64,000 nucleotides of DNA, taken from positions 2,108,001 through 2,172,000 of the forward strand of contig CP084615.1 of assembly GCA_025917655.1 (NCBI GenBank), in the 5' to 3' direction. A program made the position numbers and the translations under genes. Under the pieces are notes generated by a model, which was given only the letters and a program-made list of their open reading frames with translations, searched no databases and was not told where the DNA came from. Source of the DNA: Chlorella sorokiniana (taxonomy: Eukaryota > Chlorophyta > Trebouxiophyceae > Chlorellales > Chlorellaceae). This document shows, piece after piece, positions 43,400-54,290 of the stretch (its first letter is position 1; the number at the start of each line of letters is the position of its first letter).

Positions 43400-46300
43400 C
43401 ACAGTTCGTTTGTAGTGGGTGGTGATGCGGCGGTAGGCGGTACCGCCGGTGCGGCGACGTCGTTCAGCTGTGCACTGAGCTGCGGTGGCAGGGGGAGTAG
43501 AGCAGAGGTATGTACGTGAGTGGAGCAAAAACCGGCTGGCCTACATGCCATACTTGCACGCACCCGGGCAGCCGCCCGCCGCAGCTGTTCCGAGGATTGC
43601 CGCCTGGCAGCCGCCCCGGCTTCCCCCTCCCCCAGCTGCTCACGTTTGGGCTGGGCAGGGGCGGCTCCTCCTGGGGCGCGGGCACCACCGAGGGCGTGAA
43701 CAGCGCGATGCTGGCGAGGGGGAAGGGGATGCCGCCGTGCGCCACCACCAGGCTCCACACGTAGGGCACGAAGAACTCCTCGGGCTGGCCTCTGCGGTGA
43801 TGTAGGGGGCGGTACGTGAGGGGTGCCGCAGCAGTACCGACAGATTGGCGGGCCGGGCGGCCAGGGCCGACGCAGCATCTGCCCCAGTCTGCAGATGGAA
43901 GCTAACAAGCACCCACCCTCTTCATATGTGAAGCGCAGGTCGGGGAAGGGCTTGAGGCGGTCGCGCCGCCAGCCCCGGCTGTGCTGCTTGATCAGGTCCA
44001 GCAGCCTGCGGGCGGGGCGGCAAGGCGGCGCAGAGCGTGGGCAGCGCTGCCCGGAAGCGCAGCGCACACAGCGCTCAGCAAGCCCAGCATGAGCCACGGC
44101 ATCGCCCCCACTACAGCATGCCCCTCTGCTGAACTCAGAAAGCTGGCACAGCGCCCCCAGCCGCCCGGATCCCGCGCACCGTTCCACCGACAGCTGGCCT
44201 GCGCCGCCCGCCACCACGCTCTCCTCCACCCTGCGGTTGAAGAAGTCGGTGACACGCCGGATGTTCTCCATGAGCTCCGCGTAGCGAGGGTGGGCGGCAA
44301 AGGGGCAAACACCTCCTGCACGGGCAGGGATGGAAGGCTGTGGTCGAATAAGGGTGCTTTGATCGTGCACCACTGCGAGCAAGTTGGAAGACACGTGCAG
44401 CTGAGCCGCTGGCCTGCACGCCCGCCATCGCGGGCCTGCCCGCGGCGGGATGATGGGGCAGCCCTTGGGCGGCCTGCATCGCCCCAGCTGGCGCCGACGG
44501 CGCGGCGCTGCGACAGGCGGGCGTGCCTGCCGGTGGAGCAGCGTGTAGACCAGCTCTGGGTTCTGGGGCAGGGCGCTGGTGAGGATGGAGTTGATGATCT
44601 GTGGCAGTGGCGGGAGACAAACGAGGGGATGAGGGGAAGCGGGTGTGCCGACACAGGCATCTGACTCTTGCGGAGACAGCGCTGTAGCTGGGGGCTGGGG
44701 TGTGTAGAGAGGGCCCGCCAGGCTGCCCAGACTGGATAGTGACAGCCGCTGCCCGGCCCCGTCGGCTGCGCATGGTACCGCTGCGCACCTCCAGTACGAT
44801 GCGCAGGAAGTCGGCGTACAGCTGCAGCTCCAGCTCCTGGGCCTCGCTTGCAGCCTCCTGACCCGCCTGCCCGCTCTCCTCCCGCTGCAGCTGCTCCTGC
44901 TGCTGCTGCTGCTGCTGCTGTTGAGCAGCCTCGGCAGCAGCAGCGGCCGGTGGCGGCGCTGCGACGCCAGCAGGGGCCTGCGGGCGTCGGCGGGCGTCCA
45001 CGGCACCTGCGGCGAGTCCAGCGAGGGGGACAGCAGCGCGGAGGGCGTGCCGTCCGCCGCCGCCTGCAGCCGGCTGTAGCGGCGGGCCAGCAGGTGGAAG
45101 AGGGAGACGAGGCGCTGCGCGGCGTGCGTGCTTAGACCTGCAACGGCGTGAAAAGGAGGGGCGTGTGATGCTACGCCAGCGCTCGGTGCTGGCTGCGAGG
45201 TGTCCCAGAGCTGGCCAAGCTCAAGAATGGAAGAGTGGATGGCAGCGAGCGCAAACAAGCTGCAGCACGCACAGTCGAGCACAAGAGGACGGCGTCCCTA
45301 CGCAGCAAAGCAGGGGTATCATTTGCCCAGCGGCGTCACGCCCGCCCACCCGACATGTGCGGCGCCAGGTTGGCCAGCGCGGCCAGCGTGTTGGTGTGCA
45401 GGTACACGTCCCGCAGCTTGGCCAGGTTGTAGTGGGCGGTACTGCAGAACAACAGTACCGGGGCGGTTGCTGCGGCATAGCGGCGATCGCAACAGCCCGG
45501 CTGTTGCGCTGTGAAGAGCGAGCAAGGGGGAGGCCGAGGCGCAGCCCAGCAGTGTCTCACCGCAGCAGCAGCACCACCAGCAGGCTGCCCAGGGTGGTGC
45601 GAGTGGAGGAGCGCTCACGATAAAAGGGCACCGACTGCAAGCGGCGGAAAAAGGCGGGCAACCAGTGGCGAGTGACCAGCAACGGCGCGCACGCCATGCC
45701 GCCTGGGCATCAGCTTTGCAGGGGGCGCCAGGGCCCGGCAGCGCCTGGCGTGCACAGCATGCTACGTTCTGCACCACTCCTGGGTCCACTCCTCACCGTC
45801 AGCACAATCTTGTGGATGTTCTGTGCAAAGGCGGTGTCCTGGCTGAGCATGAGCAGGATGATCAGCAGCATGTACATCTGCTCAAGGGGGCGGCAGGCGG
45901 GAGGCAGAGCAGGCGGGACGGGGGTTGGCTGCACAGCCAGCATGGGCGGCAGCCACCTCAGCAAAGCCATAGGCACGACCATCGGTGCGCTTGGTGGGTC
46001 AGGCAGGCCCTCTTCCACATGCCAGGCCTTCTCAGCAGGCAGCGGGCAGCCGCGTGTGGGGAGGTGTGTGAGGAGGTGCGCCCCTCGCCCACCACTCGCG
46101 CGCAACCTTGCTCCCACCTGGTTGGGCGTGCGCTCCTGCGCCGAGTAGAGCAGCTCCAGCAGCGGCAGCAGCAGGGTGTCCAGGTCGGAACGCACCTAGG
46201 CGGGGGGGGATAGGGCGCGGTGTGCGCTGTGCTCAGCGGCAGGCGGGGGAGGGACCACGCGGAGCAGCGCCACACGCAGCCAGAGCAGGGTGCTCGCCGC

Positions 46301-48909
46301 TCTCTGCCAGGCGCTAGTCGCAGCGCAGCCCTGGGTCTATGCCCAAGCCCCCAAAACAGTTGCACACACGAACACATCAACACCTCAAGCGCAGCGCGCG
46401 CGCGCGCCCCCGCGCCCGCCCCCCCCCCCACTCCCACACAAACACACACCCCTCCCCACCCCACCAGGCAGTACTCGTGGAATCGCGGGCAGGAGTGCAG
46501 CAGCGCGTACAGCAGCAGCACCGCGCGCTCCCCAGTCAGCGAGGAGCCCAGCGCGTCGTACAGGGCTGCAGAAGGGCGGGGTGCAGGTACAGTAGTGTGG
46601 GAGGGCGAGGCGAGGTAAAGGTATATGGGAGGGGGAGGAGAGGGGGTGGGGCGGGGGCTCAGTGTAGGCGTGCGGTGATACTGAGCAGGTGCAAGGAAGG
46701 TGACCAAAACCGGAAAGGAACGCTGCAATCGCCCGCTGACGGCGGTGGACAGCGGTACAAACGCGCGGTGCTTGCGCATGTTGCAAAAAATGCGCCGATA
46801 CCGGCATGGCTCACATGCATAGCTGATGCATGCGTCGCCTGCGGCGGCCGCGCGGCCTCCTTCCGCCGCATCATCGCTCACTGCAGGAGTGCGGACGGGG
46901 TATTGAACCTTGGCTTCTTAGACATAGAGGCAGTGATGCAGAGAGCTGGGATGAGCACCCCCACAGTGCGAAAGCCGGGCTTGCAGCGTCAAACAGCAAG
47001 CCTCTCATTGTGGCAGGCTCTGCTCGGAGCCATGTCGGCCTCCGCCGCACCTCCCACCCTTTTTCAGCGCTGCCACGCCACAGGGCAGCAGTGTAGCCCC
47101 CTCCACCCCCACCCCACCCCCACCCCACCCCCACCCCACCCACCCACCCACACACATATTCTAGTTCCCACTTCCCCCTCAAATCCCGCCCGAAGCACAC
47201 CTAGGTCGTCTGCATCCAGCACCCGCTGCAGCGACTGGCGGTACGGGTTGCCCCAGGGCGCGTCCGGCGGCGGCGCGTGGAACAGCAGCACCAGCAGCAC
47301 CAGCAGCGCGGCATCCCCCAGCGGGCTGGCCGAGGGCGCCGCCGCGCGCCGCCGCCGCCGTCTGCCGCGGGCCGAGCGGGCGCAGCAGCAGGGTGTACGC
47401 CTGGTAGGGCAGGCGGAGCATGGAGACGGCGGCGCTGCGCACGATGCGCAGCACCGAGCGCGGGTCGGTGGGCATGTAGGTGAAGATCTTGAGGCTGAGC
47501 GGGACGGGTGGTGCCGCAATGAAGAGGCGCAGCAGCGCCTCCACGGCTGCGGGGGCACGGAGGGGCAGGCGTGCCGCCATGCTCAGTCCCTCTTCCCTGT
47601 CACCTGCCACTTGCCAAGCCCATCCTCCTCCACCCCCACATTTCCTCAGACAGCGGCAGGAGCCACCCCGCAGCCTGCCAGGACCCCGCTCCTTTTAGCC
47701 AAAGCAACAGCCGCCCACCCGGGTTTGCCAGCTCCCGCTGAGCCATGGCGGCGTCAAGGTAGGGGTGCTGCCCCAGGGTGCCGCGTGCGCTGGGGCTGTA
47801 GAGCGCGCTGGAGAAGAGGGCCAGCAGCAGCTGCGCGCACTCCAGCAGCAGCATGTAGGCAGCGGAGGGGCTGCGGGGGGGGAGCAGCGGGGAGCGATGG
47901 AAGCCGGCAGGGGGACGGGTGGGGGCAGGTGCGGCTGCGGCAGCAGCGCAGGGCTTCAAACGAGGCTTGGATGCCGGGCTCCAAACGATCTCCAGCAGCC
48001 AACGAATCAGCTCAGGGCAGCGTGGCAGGGGAGGGGGCAGGGCTGGGAGGGGTTTGGGCAGGCAGGCGCAGCAGCCGGGGCCGGGCTCACATCAGCGCTC
48101 GGTCGGCCAGCGTCAGCACCGCCTCCCGAACAAGCGTCTGCACCAGCGAGCCGTTGTGCAGGCGGCTGAACTCGGGGTCGCCTGCCACAACGCGCATGCT
48201 GGGGCTGCTGCCGCCGCTGCCGCCGCCTGCATGCTCCCGACTGACTGCTGCTGCTGCTGCTGCAGATGCTCGGCCGCTGCTGCTGCAACAAGCGGGGGAC
48301 CTCCACAAAGGACAGCAGCTGCTCGGAGTTCAGCTGCTCCATGAGATCTTTGAGTATGGTACGCAGGCAGTACACAGCATTCGCGGTGGCTGCTCCGCCG
48401 GCCCCTGGCTGCACGCAGAGACAAAGAGGGTGCACAGCTGGTCAGGGCGCATCCAGCACATGGCAGCGCAGACATGGCGCCAGTAACTCGCAACGAGGAG
48501 AGCCGTGTGCTGCAGGGCCACCCACCTGGCGTCGTGCCCGCTGCAGCTGCTGGGCCACCAGGTAAATGAAGCGCTGAAGATTCAGAGTTTGCGCATTATT
48601 GTAGACTGCAGCAGGATTTGGGCGCAAGCAGAAACGGAACCACGCATTTGTGGGGCGCAAGCAGAAACGAATTCACGCATGTGTGGGTGCTCAGCACTGA
48701 GGGCGAAGGCCTGCATTGGCCAGGCACTCACCCAGCTCTGCGCAGTGAGGCCGAATCTCGCGCTCCACCTCCCCAGGATCAAAGCGGCTCAGCGGTACGG
48801 TGGAGTAGGTCAGCAGCTGCTGCCACTCCGGAGCTTCCAGCGGCAGCAGTGCCGGCCCGCTGACCGCGGCCACTGCCTGCAGGGCAGGCGCGCTGCCTGC
48901 GTTGCCCAT
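43400..48909 (-). CDS. DYM: Dymeclin (Hid1/dymeclin family Golgi-associated protein)
   Basis: Peripheral Golgi protein, N-myristoylated in animals, needed for Golgi organisation and traffic. The start MGNAGSAP keeps the myristoylation glycine. Conserved blocks in gene order: [20 protein letters not shown] (about 48770-48830), [137 protein letters not shown] with [31 protein letters not shown], and [12 protein letters not shown] followed by [20 protein letters not shown]. This matches the family along its full length. A Gln run (about 44885-44930) interrupts the region after RRYSRL. Many short introns were inferred, not all mapped. The stop is at 43400-43402 after PTTNEL. Confidence 0.92.
47104..47156. 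repeat. C-rich minisatellite in a dymeclin intron
   Basis: Tandem ccaccccacccc-type units (about 6 and 5 bases alternating) run into (CCCA)n and a short CA tract. On the coding (minus) strand the tract is G-rich. It lies within an intron upstream of the [16 protein letters not shown] exon. Confidence 0.85.
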
Positions 48910-49294
48910 AGGCTGTCCTGTGGTCCTACAATCACTCTCAGATGCAGCTGAAGGCTGCCGATCCAGTTCTGTTTTCAGTGTGATCACTCGTGACAGTGCG
49001 GCGCAGCCCGGCTTTACGCCACTCTGTGACAACTGCGTAAGATTGCTATTGCAGCCGCTCCACGCGGTGACCAGCAGCGTCAGAGCACTCACTTCAAAGC
49101 TGAGGTGGCAGTGCCGGCACCCCCTGGCAGGGGAAGTTTCAGACAGCCTGGTAGCCGCCCATTTGCGCAAGGGGAAACATGCTCTTTGTACATTTGACGT
49201 GACCTGGGGTAGACGGGGCAAGCCACACCCTCGATTAGCGTCGAGCCTTGGAAGAGCACGCAGTCCTTGCAAGCATGGTGGGAGACAACAAAGC
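48910..49294. promoter_or_regulatory. Divergent promoter region, dymeclin (-) and MLO (+)
   Basis: About 385 bases between the two presumed ATGs. The MLO reading frame stays open upstream to 48902, so its true start could be further left, in which case the spacer would be shorter. No core element was identified. Confidence 0.45.
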
Positions 49295-52200
49295 ATGCAT
49301 TTTGATGCAAAGCGGATGCGCGCGTTCGCCACCGTCGAACGGCGCCATTTTGCCGCCGGGCCCGCCGGCGCTGTGCAGGCGGCGGAGGATGACAGCGGGC
49401 TCTCGGATTCTGTCCTGGAAACACCAGTCTATGTGCTGGCCCTGGTGTTCTTCCTCTTCCTGGCGGTGTCCCTGTTATTTGAGCATGGCGTTCATGCCCT
49501 CACACACGCGTGCAAAATGAAGCAAAGGCCGGGACTGGGTGGGTAATAGACAACAAAGGTGCTATCATTGAATGAAACCATCAGTTCATCATTAAACAGA
49601 CTGTGTCTTGGTATCAGCTCAGCGCGTGGTGCAATGCGCCGCCGAGCACCCAGCAGTTGCATTTGCCGTGCCCCCGCTGCCCTGGCCCTCCTGCAGCCAC
49701 GTCGGTGGAGAAGCTGGTGCAGGAGCTGACGCTGCTGGGCTTTGTGTCGCTGCTGCTCACCACCTTTGCCAAGCCGCTGTCCAAGATGTGCGGTGAGTGA
49801 CGCGCGCAGGCCATGCTGGGCACCGACACCCGCCGCGGCTTGAACTGCTCTTGCCTTTGACCGAACCGCCACAGCCTGCCCTCCCCCGCTTGCAGTTGGT
49901 TACCGCCCCAGCATGGACGGCTGGACCATCCTCAGCAACCTGCGCGGCTGCCCGTGCTGCCTCCAGGACACGCACGGCGTCAGCCTGTGCGGCGAGATGG
50001 CCATGGGCTGCCTCTACAACGCCACCTCTCGCCAGCCCTTCTGCAACTGTAAATTCACGGGCTCCGCGGGTATGCAGGCTGCTACATCAAGCACGCTGTT
50101 GCTGTTGGGCACTCGCATGACATGACAGCGCCCGCAGCAGGGTGCAGAGCGTGGCATCTCCCGCGTGGAACAACACCTCACCCCGCCGCTTCTCCCACAC
50201 TGCTTTGTGTGCCTGCAGCCTACACAGAGGCTTTGGAGGAGCTGCAGCAGGATGACGACCCCTACGGCAGGTTGGTGGCCTCTGGCCAGCTGGACGCGCA
50301 GTGCGTGCCCTTCCAGGTCAGCGAGCTTTCTTACTTTGTCGACGTGGCGGTCAACGCGGTGTCCTCGCTGGCGGGTGCGCCGCGGGGAAGCTGCCGGGCA
50401 GGCTACTTAGCGGCCGTGACAGCCACACAGCATTGCAGCCCAGTGGCCGTGCAACCCTTTTCGACGAGCAGCCAAAACGGGGAAGCTCAACCGCCCCTGG
50501 CCTGTGGCCTGCAGGGCAGCTGGGGCTGTCCACCGAAGAGATCTGCAGAAGGTTGGAGGGCAACGGGACGGCGGATGTGACGGCAGGGACATTCACGTCC
50601 TTGGACAACCTGGAATACGACTGGGACGACGATTGGTGGGGCAAGCGCAGCGCAGCGTTGCGCCAGCTGGCACAAGCCCTGGACATCACAGGGGCCAGCG
50701 GTCGCCACGTGTACGTGCCCTGTGGGCTTCACCAAGCTGGTTGAAGTTCCAGCGCGGGTTTCCCACTCGCCTGCCACGCAGGGAGGGCTACCGCCGGCGC
50801 CGGCTGCTGGCCAGCACCAGCGGCGGCGGCGGCGATGGCGGCGACCCGCTGGGCTTCATCCTGAGCCAGATCAGCTCCAACTCCACCTCCGACACCACGG
50901 TGAGCTGTGCATGCTGCGCTGCGCGCTGGGCTTGCCGGCTCTGGGCTGCGGCATGCAGCGGGGCAGCCTGGCGCTTGGTGCCTCGCAAGGCGCTTTCCTC
51001 ATTCTAAGAGCCCCTGTTCCCCTCACCTCATTCTCTACCCTCGTGTTCCTGTCCTCTCCCCCCCTCACAGTACCACATTCTTCCCAATCCCAAGCTCTTC
51101 AAGTGCACTGGCCCCTTCTTCAGCTCAGCCTGCCCGGTGCGCCCAGCCGCTGCCGGGGTGCCCCGCCCTCGGCCGCGTGTCGCATCAGGTCTCCTTGCCG
51201 CCTCGCGCCCATTGCTGCCCTCGTCCCTTGCTCACAACCAGCCCTGATGCGCCCCATCTCCACATCAAACCCTGTCAAACTGGCCCTGTTCCCATCCTCA
51301 AACGAATCATTGTCGAACACCCCCTGTGCAGGCAGGGCAGGTGCTGCTGATCAGCGGCAAGACGCTGCACCAGGTGCACATCTGGCTGTTCTTGATTGCG
51401 ACCTTCCACGTGGCCACCTCCATCGCCCAAATACTGCTCAGTGAGCTGCTGGTGCGCCTCCTGTGGCGCCGCTGGGAGCGCGCGCCGTCGGGCGGAAGCC
51501 GCCATCGGGCTGGCACCGGACGGCGCCGCGGCCCTGTGCCCCGCCCCGTTAAACGGCGAGGGCGTCAAAGGCGCCGATCAGGCACCGGATGGGGCAGCTG
51601 CACAGCTAGAACCGGCCACGAGCGGCGAGACAGATATGGAGAATGGCGCCGCCGCCGCAGGGGCAGCTGCGGCAGAGGATCGCGCAGGGCAGGGGGCGGA
51701 GGGATGTGTGATGGCCGCCGCCGCGGCTGCAGGCGGGGCGTGGCGCAGGCTGCGGCTGCGGTGGAGGTTCAGGCGGGCGGCGCAGCCTCAAGGGCACGGC
51801 CTGCTGCTGGAAGGCGCCATCTGCCTGCTGCAGGCCTTGTCGCCCCTCATCGGTGCGCTGCCAGCCCAGCCGGCCACCCCGGCTGTGCCGTGCACCTGCT
51901 TGCAGCCTGCAACAGCGCAGCTGCAGCGACAACACCCCTCGCCCTCTGCCCGACCGCGATGCAGTCACGCGCACTGAGTTCCTCCTGATGCGCGCGGCAT
52001 GGCTGGCCAGCGCCCCCGGGGCTCCCCTGCCGCTGCTGCCGAAGCCAAGCTGGCTGAGGAGGAGCATGGGAAGCCCGGGGCTGAGGGGGATGCTGGGCAG
52101 CCTGACGCCTTTCCGCCCCAAAGCGACGACGGCGCCTGCGCTGCTGAAGCCGAGGAGAAGGCACCCCCGAGCTTCGTGCGCCACATGCAGCGCTGCATGG

Positions 52201-53414
52201 ACGCTGACCTCCCCATGTTTGGTGCGCCCTCCAGCCTGCTTCCAGCCTGGAAAGCTCGTGGCACCGCTCCTGCGGCGCCTCCCGGTGCTGCCTCGCGAGC
52301 TCGCCTCGGGGCTGCCGCAAATTGCTGCTGCTCCCTGCTGCGGCGGCGTGACCGCCCGCTCGCGCCTCTCCCGCCTGCCCCGTCCCCCAGTCGGCCTGAG
52401 CCTGGAGATGGGAGGCGTGCTGGTGGCTGTGCTGCTGCTCATGGGAGCCTTTGGTGGGTGCCGGCAGCGGGGGGCTCACCGGCAGAGGCTCTTGCAGCAG
52501 CAACGTGGCCTTTCGGGAAGGGAAGATGCCATGCTTCTGTGCTCTGCTGCAGCAGTGCACCGCTGATGGCAGTTGTGATGAGATGGCAGCATCTTCGGGC
52601 GATGCCCCTCCTGTCCAGGTTGGGCCCAGTTTGTCGCGATTGTCGTGGCCGGCGCTGCGCTGTTCGGCGCCAACGTGGCGCTGGTGGCCATCCTGCGGCA
52701 CTGCTGCCGCGGCGGGCGCCCCAACCCGCCCAAGCTGAGGCGCAAGGTGCGGGTCCAAGATTGCTGTGCTGAACGGATGTTGCTGGCCAGGCTCGCCTTC
52801 CTGGTCCGGCGAGCTTCCTGTGCGCTGAGGCGCTGGTGCAAGAGTGGCGCTCACAGCCCCTGCTGTCCTCTCCTCCTTGTGGCCTGCAGTGGTGGCGCAG
52901 CCCTCAGCGCCTGCTGCCCATCCCCATCCGCCTCCTCCTATTCCTCTGCTCCTTCACCTTCTCCACCACCGCCTTCTTCGCCTGGCAGTTTGGCTCCTCC
53001 TCCTGCCTGTTTGGCGCGGGGCAGGGCAGCTGGGACGTGGCGGGGCCGCCGTACTGGGTCAGCCTGATGCTGGCCGGGGTGCTGCTGAGCTGGACATCCG
53101 CTGCGACCATCCCCGCCTTCACTCTGGCGGTGCACACCCACACGCGACGGGTGGACGTCAGTGCACTCAACGCCAGCCACAGCGGGGCAGCCTGGCGGGG
53201 CAGCAGCACAGTGCACAGCAATGGGCAGCAGGCACCTGCCCAGCAGCCTTGTGACGTCGATCGTCAGCCAGCGGCGGCAGCTGCAGCGGTGCCCGTGAGC
53301 GACCTGCGAGCGGAGGCGGAGCGGCTGCTTGCCCGCCTGGCGCACGTGCAGGCCTGCATCGCAGCCGAGGAGCAGGCGGCCGATGCATTGACACACCGCC
53401 AGCTGAGCTGTTGA
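49295..53414 (+). CDS. MLO: MLO-family seven-transmembrane protein
   Basis: Plasma-membrane protein with seven helices and a cytosolic C-tail that binds calmodulin in plants; plant MLOs act in powdery mildew susceptibility, tip growth and calcium signalling. Exons read: 49295-49538 (LSDSVLETPVYVLALVFFLF, LLFEHGVHALTH), 49697-49792 (KLVQELTLLGFVSLLLTTFA), 49896-50069 (GYRPSMDGWTILSNL and a Cys-rich lumenal loop CPCCLQDTHGVSLCGEMAMG) and about 50220-50391. Later blocks: LPNPKLFKC, ISGKTLHQVHIWLFLIATFH, PSFVRHMQRCMDADLPMF, LSLEMGGVLVAVLLLMGAF, FVAIVVAGAALFGANVALVA, RLLLFLCSFTFSTTAFFAW and PPYWVSLMLAGVLLSWTSAA. The second cytosolic loop has an Ala/Gly-rich insertion (51500-51800) longer than in land plants. 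The C-tail ends in a possible coiled coil, DLRAEAERLLARLAHVQACI. The start could be upstream. Confidence 0.9.
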
Positions 53415-54290
53415 GCTGCGCGTTGCCATTCCTTCCACTATCTCTTCACTAATGTTGCCACCCTGTGCATATCTTCTGCATGTTTCATTCCTTTGCTGTC
53501 TAGCCGTGTTGTAATGTCTAGCTGAGTTCACCACACACCTGCTGCCGTAATGCAATCGTCGGAGAGCAAGCACAGCAGGGCCCGGTCTGCCAGGGCTTGC
53601 CCCTCTGCAAGCAAGGGTGGGCGCACGCTCACAGGCGGCCCCCGTACTTTCTTCCTGCCTCTCCCGCGGTTCACAGTGGTTCACAGGTGTGGACTGGCAT
53701 CAGTGCTCACGATCAAATGCGTCCTGCAAAGCCGGGCTGTACCAGAACGCAATGCAAGGATGGGGCATCATATGATACACAGAAGAGAATCAGGGGTGGT
53801 GGCACAAGGACCAAGCCGCTGAGGGAGCGGAGGGTAGTATACACATTCGACAGAGGAACAAGGGCCTGGCCTGGCGCCTGCAGCTAGGCGGCCGGCGTGC
53901 AGGCAGCTTGCGGGGCTGGCAGGTGGGTGTCCAGCCAGCCCGCCAGCCACCCAGCCCGGGTGGTGAGCAACAAATTTGTGAAGGAAAAGGCAGCGCTGCA
54001 GGATGGGCATTTGTTGTGTGCGGCCGGCACATGGGTGGCATTGACATGGGTTGGGCGCCGGGCAGCGACGCCCACATCAAGGGGGAGGAACCTGGATAGC
54101 TAGCAGCTGGGAGAGCAGCGAGCCGTGCATTGAGCAGCCCTGCTGGCTGAAGGCGACGCACGGTGCATGGGGCCCCATGCCTGAGCATGGCCCGCAGGAC
54201 TGGGTATCAAACAAGCCGCGCCGCAGCTGGCGATACAGTAGCAGCGACGGGGCGCCCCACAGCCGCGGCGGCGGCGGGCAGCTCTGCCCG
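53415..54290. other. Convergent intergenic region (MLO / HAD phosphatase 3' ends)
   Basis: About 880 bases with no recognisable exon. Several short open frames exist but lack codon bias or conserved motifs. The first 120 bases are A/T-rich, as in an MLO 3' UTR. Confidence 0.5.
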
